Below, piece by piece: positions 45,662 through 56,394 of a stretch of 64,000 nt of DNA (positions are counted from its first letter, which is position 1; every line of letters starts with the position of its first letter). The position numbers and the translations under genes are program-made. The notes under the pieces were generated by a model. It worked only from the letters and a program-made list of their open reading frames with translations. It was not told the DNA's origin and searched no databases. Source of the stretch: Triticum aestivum (taxonomy: Eukaryota > Streptophyta > Magnoliopsida > Poales > Poaceae); the NCBI RefSeq assembly GCF_018294505.1, contig NC_057814.1:295930059-295994058 (forward strand). The letters are read 5' to 3'.

Positions 45662-47222
45662 TGCTACCTCTTGAGCACTGCGTCGGTTTTCCCTTGAAGA
45701 GGAAACGGTGATGCAGTAAAGTAGCGTAAGTATTTCCCTCAGTTTTTGAGAACCAAGGTATCAATCCAGTAGGAGGCCACGCACGAGTCCCTCGCACCTA
45801 CACAAACAAAGAAATCCTCGCAACCAACGCAATAAAGGGGTTGTCAATCCCTTCATGGTCACTTACGAGAGTGAGATCTGATAGATATGATAGGATAATA
45901 TTTTTGGTATTTTTATGATAAAGATGCAAAGTAAAATAAAAGGCAATAAAAATAACTAAGTGTTGGAAGATTAATATGATAGAAAATAGACCCGGGGGCC
46001 ATAGGTTTCACTAGAGGCTTCTCCCGAGAGCATAAGTATTGCGGTGGGTGAACAAATTACTGTTGAGCAATTGACAGAATTGAGCATAGTTATGAGAATA
46101 TCTAGGTATGATCATGTATATAGGCATCACGTCCAAGACAAGTAGACCGACTCCTGCCTGCATCTACTACTATTACTCCACACATCGACCGCTATCCAGC
46201 ATGCATCTAGAGTATTAAGTTCATAAGAACAGAGTAACGCTTTAAGCAAGATGACATGATGTAGAGGGATAAAATCATGCAATATGATATAAACCCCATC
46301 TTGTTATCCTCGATGGCAACAATACAATACGTGCCTTGCTGCCCCTACTGTCACTGGGAAATGACACCGCAAGATTGAACCCAAAGCTAAGCACTTCTCC
46401 CATTGCAAGAAAGATCAATCTAGTAGGCCAAACCAAACTGATAATTCGAAGAGACTTGCAAAGATAACCAATCATACATAAAAGAATTCAGAGAATATTC
46501 AAATATTGTTCATAGATAAACTTGATCATAAACCCACAATTCATCGGTCTCAACAAACACACCGCAAAAGAAGATTACATTGAATAGATCTCCACAAGAG
46601 AGGGGGAGAACATTGTATTGAGATCCAAAAAGAGAGAAGAAGCCATCTAGCTAATAACTATGGACCCGAAGGTCTGGGGTAAACTACTCACACATCATCG
46701 AAGAGGCTATGGTGTTGATGTAGAAGCCCACCGTGATCGATGCCCCCTCCGGCGGAGCTCTAGAAAAGGCCCCAAGATGGGATCTTACGGGTACAGAAGG
46801 TTGCGGCGGTGGATCAGGTTTTTGGCTCCGTATCTGGTAGTTTGGGGGTACGTAGGTATATATAGGAGGAAGAGGTACGTAGGTGGAGCAACATGGGGCC
46901 CACGAGGGTGGAGGGTGCGCCCAGGGGGGTAGGCGCGCCCCCTACCTCGTGCCCTCCTGGTTGATGTCTTGACGTAGGGTCCAAGTCCTCTGGATCATGT
47001 TCGTTCCGAAAATCACGTTCCCGAAGGTTTCACTCCGTTTGATATTCTTTTTCTGCGAAACTCTGAAATAGGCAAAAAACAACAATTCTGGGCTGGGCCT
47101 CTGGTTAATAGGTCAGTCCCAAAAATAATATAAAGGTGTATAATAAAGCCCAATAATGTCCAAAACAGAATATAATATAGCATGGAACAATCAAAAATTA
47201 TAGATACGTTGGAGACGTATCA
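45662..47222 (-). mobile_element. 5' LTR of Gypsy-2
   Basis: The 1,561-bp LTR ends GACGTATCA on the plus strand, followed by ATAGG (47223-47227), the partner of ATAGA at 40259. It is flanked by sequence that continues the pol of Copia D. Confidence 0.93.
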
Positions 47223-47629
47223 ATAGGGAATGACTTTCATTCTCTTTCTATCTTCTGCCGTGGTCGGGCTTTGAGTCTTACTCAATTTCACACCTTGCAA
47301 CACATGCAAGAACTCCTTCTTTGACTGTTCCATTTTGAACTACTTCAAAATCTTGTGAAGGTATGTACTCATTGAAAAATCTTATCAAGCGTCTTGATCT
47401 ATCTCTATAGATCTTTATGCTCAATATGTAAGCAGCTTCACCGAGGTCTTTCTTTGAAAAACTTCTTTCAAACACTCCTTTATGGTTTCCAGAAAAATTC
47501 TACATCATTTCTAATCAATAATATGTCACTCACATATACTTATCAGAAAGGATGTAGTGCTCCCACTCACTTTCTTGTAAATACAGGCTTCTGTGTAAGT
47601 CTGTATAAAACTATATGCTTTGATCAACT
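47223..47629 (-). pseudogene. Copia D internal domain, part 2 (RT)
   Basis: A degraded RT segment contains the DLGEAAYIL region (minus frame 47278-47475). It is cut at 47629 by a solo LTR with the CAACT duplication at 47625-47629 and 49050-49054. The RT reading continues at 49055. Confidence 0.85.
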
Positions 47630-49049
47630 TGATAACCCACAGGTATAGGGGATCGCAACAGTTTTTGAGGGTAGAGTATTCAACCCAAATTTATCGATTC
47701 GACACAAGGGGAGCCAAAGAATATTCTCAAGTATTAGCAGTTGAGTTGTCAATTCAACCACACCTGGATAACTTAGTATCTGCAGCAAAGTATTTAGTAG
47801 CAAAGTAATATGATAGTAGTGGTAACGGTAACAAAAGTAACGGTAGCAAAAGTAATATTTTTGGTGTTTTGTAGTAATTGTAACAGTAACAACGGAAAAG
47901 TAAATAAGTGAAGAACAATATGTGAAAAGCTCGTAGGCATTGGATCGGTGATGGAGAATTATGCCGGATGCGGTTCCTCATGTAACAATCATAACATAGG
48001 GTGACACAGAACTAGCTCCAATTCATCAATGTAATGTAGGCATGTATTCCGAATAAAGTCATACGTGCTTATGGAAAAGAACTTGCATGACATCTTTTGT
48101 CCTACCCTCCCGTGGCAGCGGGGTACTAGCGGAAACTAAGGGATATTAAGGCCTCCTTTTAATAGAGTACCGGACCAAAGCATTAACACATAGTGAATAC
48201 ATGAACTCCTCAAACTATGGTCATCACCGGGAGTGGTCCCGATTATTGTCACTTCAGGGTTGCCGGATCATAACACATAGTAGGTGACTATAGACTTGCA
48301 AGATAGGATCAAGAACACACATATATTCATGAAAACATAATAGGTTCAGATCTGAAATCATGGCACTCGGGCCCTAGTGACAAGCATTAAGCATAGCAAA
48401 GTCATAGCAACATCAATCTCAGAACATAGTGGATACTAGAGATCAAACCCTAACAAAACTAACTCGATTACATGATAGATCTCATCCAACCCATCACCGT
48501 CCAGCAAGCCTACGATGGAGTTACTCACACACGGCGGTGAGCATCATGAAATTGGTGATGGAGGATGGTTGATGATGACGATGGCGACGAATCCCCCTCT
48601 CCGGAGCCCCGAACGGACTCCAGATCAGCCCTCCCGAGAGGTTTTAGGGCTTGGCGGCGGCTCCGTATCGTAAAACGCGATGAATCCTTCTCTCTGATTT
48701 TTTCTCCCCGAAAGTGAATATATGGAGTTGGAGTTGAGGTCGGTGGAGCGTCAGGGGGCCCACGAGGTAGGGGGCGCGCCCTAGGGGGGCAGGTGCGCCC
48801 CCACCCTCGTGGGCAGGGTGTGGGTCCCCTGACGTGGATTTTTCTTCCTGTATTTTTCTTATTTTCCAAATAGATGTTCCGTGGAGTTTCAGGTCATTCC
48901 GAGAACTTTTGTTCCTGCACATAAATAACACCATGGAAAGTCTGCTGAAAACAACGTCAGTCCGGGTTAGTTCCATTCAAATCATGCAAGTTAGAGTCCA
49001 AAACAAGGGCAAAAGTGTTTGGAAAAGTAGATATGACGGAGACGTATCA
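47630..49049 (-). mobile_element. Solo Gypsy LTR inside Copia D
   Basis: The 1,420-bp LTR begins TGATAACCCAC and ends GACGTATCA, so on the minus strand it runs TGATACGTCTCC to GGGTTATCA. Perfect CAACT duplications flank it. No internal domain is present. It shares only its first bases with Gypsy-1 and Gypsy-2 and belongs to another family; Sabrina-like is possible, but I am not sure. Confidence 0.93.
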
Positions 49050-51960
49050 CAACTCATCAAGGCGTATATTCCAACTCCGAGATGCTTGCACCAGTCCATC
49101 GATGGATTGCTGGAGTTTGCACATTTTGTTAGCACCTTTAGGATTGCCAAAACCTTCTTGTTGTATCATATACAACTCTTTTTTAAGAAATCCATTAAGG
49201 AATGCAGTTTTGACATCCATTTGCCAGATTTCATAAAATGTGGCAATTGCTAACATGATTCGGACAGACTTAAGCATTGCTACGAGTGAGAAAATCTCAT
49301 CGTAGTCAACACCTTGAACTTGTCGAAAACCTTTTTGCGACAATTCGAGCTTTGTAGATAGTAACACTATTATCAGCGTCCGTCTTCCTCTTGAAAATCC
49401 ATTTATTCTTAATGGCTTGCCGATCATCGGGCAAGTCAACCAAAGTCTATAATTTGTTCTCATACATGGATCCCGTCTCAGATTTCATGGCCTCAAGCCA
49501 TTTCGCGGAATCTGGGCTCATCATCGCTTCCTCATAGTTCGTAGGTTCGTCATGGTCAAGTAACATGACCTCCAGAACAGGATTACCGTACCACTCTGGT
49601 GCGGATCTTACTCTGGTTGACCTACGAGGTTCGGTAGTAACTTGATCTGAAGTTACATGATCATCATCATTAGCTTCCTCACTAATTGGTGTAGGCATCA
49701 CTGGAACTGATTTATGTGATGAACTACTTTCCAATTCGGGAGAAGGTACAATTACCACATCAAGTTCTACTTACCTCCCACTCACTTCTTTTGAGAGAAA
49801 CTCCTTCTCCAGAAAGGATCCATTCTTAGCAACAAAGATCTTGCCTTCGGATCTGTGATAGAAGGTGTACCCAACAGTTTCTTTTGGGTATCCTATGAAG
49901 ATGCACTTCTCTGATTTGGGTTCGAGCTTATCAGGTTGAAACTTTTTCACATAAGCATCGCAACCCCAAACTTTAAGAAACGACAGATTAGGTTTCTAGC
50001 CAAACCATAGTTCATACGGTGTCGTCTCAACGGATTAGGAGGTGCCCTATTTAACATGAATGTAGCTGTCTCTAATGCATAACCCCAAAACAATAGTGGT
50101 AAATCAGTAAGAGACATCATAGATTGCACTATATCCAATAAAGTACGGTTATGACGTTCGGACACACCATTATGCTGTGGTGTTCCAGGTGGCATGAGTT
50201 TGTGAAACTATTCCACATTGTTTTAATTGAAGGCCAAACTTGTAACTCAAATATTTGCCTCTACGATCAGATCATAGAAACTTTATTTTCTTGTTACGAT
50301 GATTCTCTACTTCACTCTGAAAATCTTTGAACTTTTCAAGTGTTTCAGACTTGTGTTCATCAAGTAGATATACACATATCTGCTCAAATCATCTGTGAAG
50401 GTCAGAAAACAATGATACCCGCCGTGAGTCTCAACACTCATTTGACCGCATACATCGGTATGTATTATTTCCAATAAGTCAGTGGCTCGCTCCATTGTTT
50501 TGGAGAACGGAGTCTTAGTCATCTTGCCCATGAGGCATGGTTCGCAAGCATCAAATGATTCATAATCAAGTGATTCCAAAAGTCCATCCGCATGGAGTTT
50601 CTTCATGCGCTTTACACCAATATGACCTAAACGACAGTGCCATAAATAAGTTGCACTATCATTATTAACTTTGCATCTTTTGGCTTCAATATTATGAATA
50701 TGTGTATCACTACGATCAAGATCCAACAAACTATTTTCATTGGGTGTATGACCATCGAAGGTTTTATTCATGTAAACAGAACAACAATTATTCTCTGACT
50801 TTAAATGAATAACCGTATTGCAATAAACATGATCAAATCATATTCATGCTCAACGCAAACACCAAATAACATTTATTTAGGTTCAACACTAATCCCGAAA
50901 GTATAGGGAGTGTGCGATGATGATCATATCAATTTTGGAACCACTTCCAACACACATCGTCACTTCACCCTTAACTAGTCTCTGTTCATTCTGCAACTCC
51001 CGTTTCGAGTTACTAATCTTAGCAACTGAACTAGTATCAAATACTGAGGGGTTGCTATAAACACTAGTAAAGTACACATCAATAACATGTATATCAAATA
51101 TACCTTTGTTCACTTTGCCATCCTTCTTATCCGCCAAATACTTGGGGTAGTCCCGCTTCCAGTGACCAGTCCCTTTGCAGTAGAAGCACTTAGTCTCAGG
51201 CTTAGGTCCAGACTTGGGTTTTTTCACTTGAGCAGCAACTTGCTTGCCGTTCTTCTTGAAATTCCCCTTCTTTCCTTTGCCCTTTTTCTTGAAACTAGTG
51301 GTCTTTTCAACCATCAACACTTGATGCTTTTCTTGATTTCTACCTTCGCTGATTTTAGCATCGCGAAGAGCTTGGGAATTGTTTTCGTCATCCCTTGCAT
51401 ATTATAGTTCATCACTAAGTTCTAGTAACTTGGTGATAGTGACTAGAGAAATTTGTCAATTACTATCTTATCTGGAAGATTAACTCCCACTTGATTCAAG
51501 CAATTGTAGTACCCAGACAATCTGAGCACATGCTCACTGGTTGAGCTATTCTCCTCCATCTTGTAGGCAAAGTACTGTCATAGGTCTCATACCTCTCGAC
51601 ACGGGCATGAGTATGAAATACCAATTTCAACTCTTAGAACATCTTATATGTTCTGTGGCGTTCAAAACGTTTTTGAAGTCCCAGTTCTAAGCCGTAAAGC
51701 ATGGTGCACTAAACTATTAAGTAGTCATCATACCGAGCTTTGCCAAACGTTCATAACGTCTGCAACTGCTCATGCAATAGGTCCGTCACCTAGCGGTGCA
51801 TCAAGGACATAATTCTTCTGTGCATCAATGAGGATAATCCTCAAATCACGGACCTAGTTCGCATCATTGCTACTATACAACTTTCAACATAGTTTTTCTC
51901 CAGGAACATATCAAAAATAAACGGGGAGCTACATCACGAGCTATGGATCTACAACATAGT
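49050..51960 (-). pseudogene. Copia D internal domain, part 3 (RT, integrase, protease, gag)
   Basis: Broken frames follow the normal order: RT 49055-49463, integrase-RT linker 49447-49758, integrase C-terminal part 49947-50195 (keeps the NGVSERHNR segment with catalytic Glu), GAG-pre-integrase and integrase start 50307-50771, zinc-knuckle/protease region 50889-51320, and gag remnants to about 51930. As in Copia B, the fourth zinc ligand is Tyr (GHWKRDY), and the protease reads DTS. It cannot encode a working polyprotein. Confidence 0.87.
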
Positions 51961-53169
51961 TATGCAAATACTATCAGGACTAAGTTCATGATAAATTAAA
52001 GTCAATTAATCATATTACTTAAGAACTCCCACTTAGATAGACATCCCTCTAATCATCTAAGTGATCACGTGATCCATATAAACTAAACCATGTCCGATCA
52101 TCACGCGAGATGGAGTAGTTTTCAATGGTGAACATCACTATGTTGATCATATCTACTATATGATTCACGCTCAACCTTTCGGTCTCAGTGTTCCGAGGCC
52201 ATATCTACATATGCTAGGCTCGTCAAGTTTAACCCTAGTATTCTGCGTGTGCAAAACTGGCTTGCACCCGTTGTATGTGAACGTAGAGCTTATCACACCC
52301 GATCATCACGTGGTGTCTCGGCACGACGAACTTTCGCAACGGTGCATACTCAGGGAGAACACTTGTACCTTGAAATTTAGTGAGAGATCATCTTAATGCT
52401 ACCGTCGAACTAAGCAAAATAAGATGCATAAAGGATAAACATCACATGCAATCAATATAAGTGATATGATATGGCCATCATCATCTTGTGCCTTTGATCT
52501 CCATCTCCAAAGCACCATCATGATCACCATCGTCACCGGCTTGACACCTTGATCTCCATCGAAGCATCATTGTTGTCTCGCCAACTATTGCTTCTACGAC
52601 TATCGCTACCGCTTAGTGATAAAGTAAAGCAATTACATGGCGATTGCATTTCATACAATAAAGCGACAACCATATGGCTCCTGCCAGTTGCCGATAACTC
52701 CGTTACAAAACATGATCATCTCATACAATAAATTTAGCATCATGTCTTGACCATATCACATCACAACATTCCCTGCAAAAACAAGTTAGACGTCCTCTAC
52801 TTTGTTGTTGCAAGTTTTACGTGGCTGCTACGGGCTGAGCAAGAACCGTTCTTACCTACGCATCAAAACCACAACGCTTTTTGTCAAGTATGTGCTGTTT
52901 TAACCTTCAACAAGGACCGGGCGTAGCCACACTCGATTCAACAAAAGTTGGAGAAACTGACACCCGCCAGCCACCTGTGTGCGAAGCACGTTGGTAGAAC
53001 CAGTCTCGCGTAAGCGTACGTGTAATGTCGGTCCAGGCCGCTTCATCCAACAATACCGCCGAATCAAAGTATGACATGCTGGTAAGCAGTATGACTATTA
53101 TCGCCCACAACTCACTTGTGTTCTACTCGTGCATATAACATCTATGCATAAACCTGGCTCTGATACCAC
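51961..53169 (-). other. Copia D 5' leader with canonical primer-binding site
   Basis: Non-coding leader homologous to 32641-33898. The primer-binding site at 53153-53168 reads TGGTATCAGAGCCAGG on the minus strand, the canonical initiator tRNA-Met site of this Copia group, one base from the LTR. Confidence 0.85.
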
Positions 53170-53538
53170 TGTTGGGGAACGTAGTAATTTCAAAAATTTC
53201 CTACGCACACGCAAGATCATGGTGATGCATAGCAATGAAAGGGGATAGTGTTATCCACGTACCCTCGTAGACCGTAAGCGGAAGCGTTATGACAACGCGG
53301 TTGATGTAGTCGTACGTCTTCATGATCGACCGATCCTAGTACTGAAAGTACGACACCTCCGCGGTCTGCACACGTTTGGCTTGGTGATGTCCCACGAACT
53401 CACGATCAACCAGAGTGTCGAGGGAGAGCTTCGTCAGCATGACGGCATGATGACGGTGATGATGAAGCTACCGGCACAGGGCTTCGCCTAAGCACTGCAA
53501 CGATATGACCGAGGTGGATTATGGTGGAGGGGGGAACC
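53170..53538 (-). mobile_element. 5' LTR of Copia element D, interrupted
   Basis: Only the first 369 bases (the 3' end of the 5' LTR in element orientation) are present. The sequence breaks at GGGGGGAACC, where the other LTRs continue GCACCGCACACGG, and a different LTR begins. The rest is not found in the window. Confidence 0.9.
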
Positions 53539-56394
53539 TGTAACATCCCAAAATTCTAAATTTTGGAATGTTATAATAAATAGATAGATTTGATTGTTTG
53601 TTGGATTGTTGGGTGATTGATTGACTGAAAGTGAGTGAATTCGAAACTTTTTGAAAGTTAAATGAGAGGGAATAAAAGGACTTTCCCAAACTTTCAATTA
53701 CTGTTATGATCTTCATGAATTCAAATTACTTTCACCACAAAACCCTGGAGAGAAGATGACATGACTTCTTCCATTTATTTAAATGACAAGGGGTGTTGAA
53801 AATATTTCCAATTCTAAAACTCTATGCAACTCAATGATTTTCACGAGCGAAGATAAAATGACTTCTTCAAAACATATGAAATATGAGTTGGGAGTTTCAA
53901 AGGATCAAATTCAAAGTCCTTTTGGAAATTATTTTTAATTTGGAGTTGTTTGGGTGATATTCAAATTATTTTTCTCCAAAATAAAAATATATGGAAAATA
54001 GGGTAACATGATTCCCTACAACAGAAAATTGGAGAGAAATAAATTTGAATTAATTTTGGTATTTTGAAAATGATTTTTATTGGATTTTAGTAGAGCAGTA
54101 GCACTCTTTGATTTATGTGAATTTTTTGTGGATTTTATTTAATGCTAGAAAAATGCTCATGCTGTAGGAAATCTTTTTATGAAAATTTTGATATATAATA
54201 TGCCTATGTACAATTTTATTTTTGTTTTCGTTATACAGTTTTCCTTTCTGTTTCTAATCAAAAAACTGTACGTACGGCCCATATTTATTTATCGCCCTTG
54301 CGTTGCATAATAGCATCTGGCGTCCCATCGTTTTTTTCTCTCCTAAATGGGCCAGGCCCAGCCGGCCATAATGCTTCCCCATTTTTTTCTCTCCATAGTT
54401 TTTCTTAATTTCAAAAAAAAGAAACTGCAGCGTCATGTACGTGCGCGCGCAGCCGGCCCGTGGTTCATTTAGCCCATGCGGTTCCCCGTTTATTTTATTT
54501 GTTCGTCTACGTTTAGTCCCACATTGCCTAGCCTTTAACCCCTGAACCTCTTTTCCACCTATAAATATAGACCTATAGAGCCTCCAAAAATTATCCATTG
54601 CGGGTTAAATCAATATTTTGGTTTGACTAGCTAAAAATATATTTCTCCTCTCCGGCGGGACTTTTGGAAGTTGTCTCCACACTCCGAAGTCGTCTTTTCT
54701 ATACCTTATAAAGGTATATTTATTTGTTCTCTATATTTATACGTTAGATCTAGAATTCTTTTATCCGTAGCTATTTTTTTTCTTCTGCAAAACAGCTTGG
54801 CCCTGATTTTTCAAACAGCCTTAACTTTTTACTCGTTCATCCAAATTAGATGAAACCAGCGCCTTAGTTTCGTCTTGTTTTCACCTATCGAGTTAACCTG
54901 TCACGTCAACTTTTTGAAATTTTGAAATTTGTTCAAATTCATATTCAAACTTCTTTTGTTCATAACTTAAGGTCCGTAACTCCGTTTGAGTTGATTCTTT
55001 TTGCAAAGCGAAGCTCTTGACCTAAACTTTCTGATAAGGCCAAATCCATCTAATTTTGGTACTGTTAGAATTTTTTTTATGTTGCAAGAGTTATTTGCTT
55101 GGTTTTGAAGTTTTCCGAATTGTTTTCCTCGTTCTTTCTGATCTTTTGAGTGATTGCTTATGTGTGGTTACCATTGCTTGCTTACGATAGATTGACCGGA
55201 GTGTGACGAGTAGATCTATCCAGAGTATTGAGTGCGAATCATCTTCATCAACATTGCAGGCAAGTTCACACTTTGATCATACCTCTTTACTACCCAGTTT
55301 TATTGCATTAGACCAATCCCCAAACATTGCATGATTAGGATCTGGCTAATATGAGGGTTTTGGGGGAGTTGATGAGGTAGTACCTATTGCCCTGTTTATT
55401 ATCAAACCTTTGGGAGTTACTTCTACGTTTTCTTATATTGCTATGCTATGCTCGTAGACGTGGATTGGGTTTGAGTGAATTCCCATGACAGATGTGAGAT
55501 TTTTAATTAATGGTTCAACTTAAGGTGGCTACTTAACTAAACATCTGGGTGGATTGAGGCACCTAGAGAACCCAGTGTTGCCTGTATTTTTTGGATATCC
55601 CGGAGTACCCGTGTGATCATCCTATGGACCGCCACCCAGGCTCAAAGGGATCATGAGATTATTCATGCTAGAAACTTCCGTGTGCAGCCACAAGCTATTA
55701 TGGGCTCTAGCATAGTTGATTAAGTTGTGTGAGCTCTTGAAGAGGTAGACTAGCAGATGTAGGGGGTGTTGGTGGTACTGTCTACCCAGAGTAGAGAGTT
55801 TACGCTTCTGAAAGACTGTGTCTTGGTCATCCGTTTCTCAAACATCATGCAGTGCGAGAATCAAGCGGAGGCGATCGAGTCTTGTGGGGAAAAGTGCACA
55901 AACCTCTGCAGAGTGTACAAACTAATCATGATTAGCCGTGTCCCCGGTTATGGACATCTTGAGTATCTAGTTCTTGGATTATCCCGTTGATCTCATCATG
56001 TTACTTTAATTAATTTTGTTGGGTTAATGATGTTACTTAATTGGGATTGAGTTGGAGGTACCTTCTCAATGTTTAACAACCACCATGATAGTTAAATAAA
56101 ATTTATTCCTTTGCAGTAGGGAAAAATTGGCTTTTCGCAAAAATATTATAACCATAGAGCTTTTCCACCAGCCATATATGCATGTAGTGATAGCCCTTGT
56201 TTAGCATTTCTCTATGGTGTTATTTTGCCAGCATATTCCATGTGCTGACCCGTTTTCGGGCTGCAACGTTTCATGTTGCAGGATTCTTACGACGAGTAAG
56301 TGATACGTTAGGGTTACGATTTCTACACTCAACTTTGCCGTTGGTGTTGATGGGAATCCACAACCTTGTTACTTCCGCTATTTGGATTGAGGAA
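53539..56394 (+). mobile_element. Gypsy-3: large LTR, 5' end intact, family not assigned
   Basis: TGTAACATCCCAAAA at 53539 is a typical Triticeae Gypsy LTR start and sits exactly at the break in the D LTR. A TATA-like CTATAAATATAG lies at 54559-54570, downstream of AGTCCCACATTG. The sequence to about 56394 is AT-rich with no coding frame I trust; the longest plus frame (55766-55990) has no recognisable features. The right boundary is a junction with unrelated Gypsy-1-like sequence and not a recognisable LTR end. Confidence 0.6.

Noticed and set aside
55766..55990. 74-codon plus-strand frame in the Gypsy-3 LTR region
   Set aside because: No motif, no start context and no conservation that I can see; it lies inside a long non-coding LTR.
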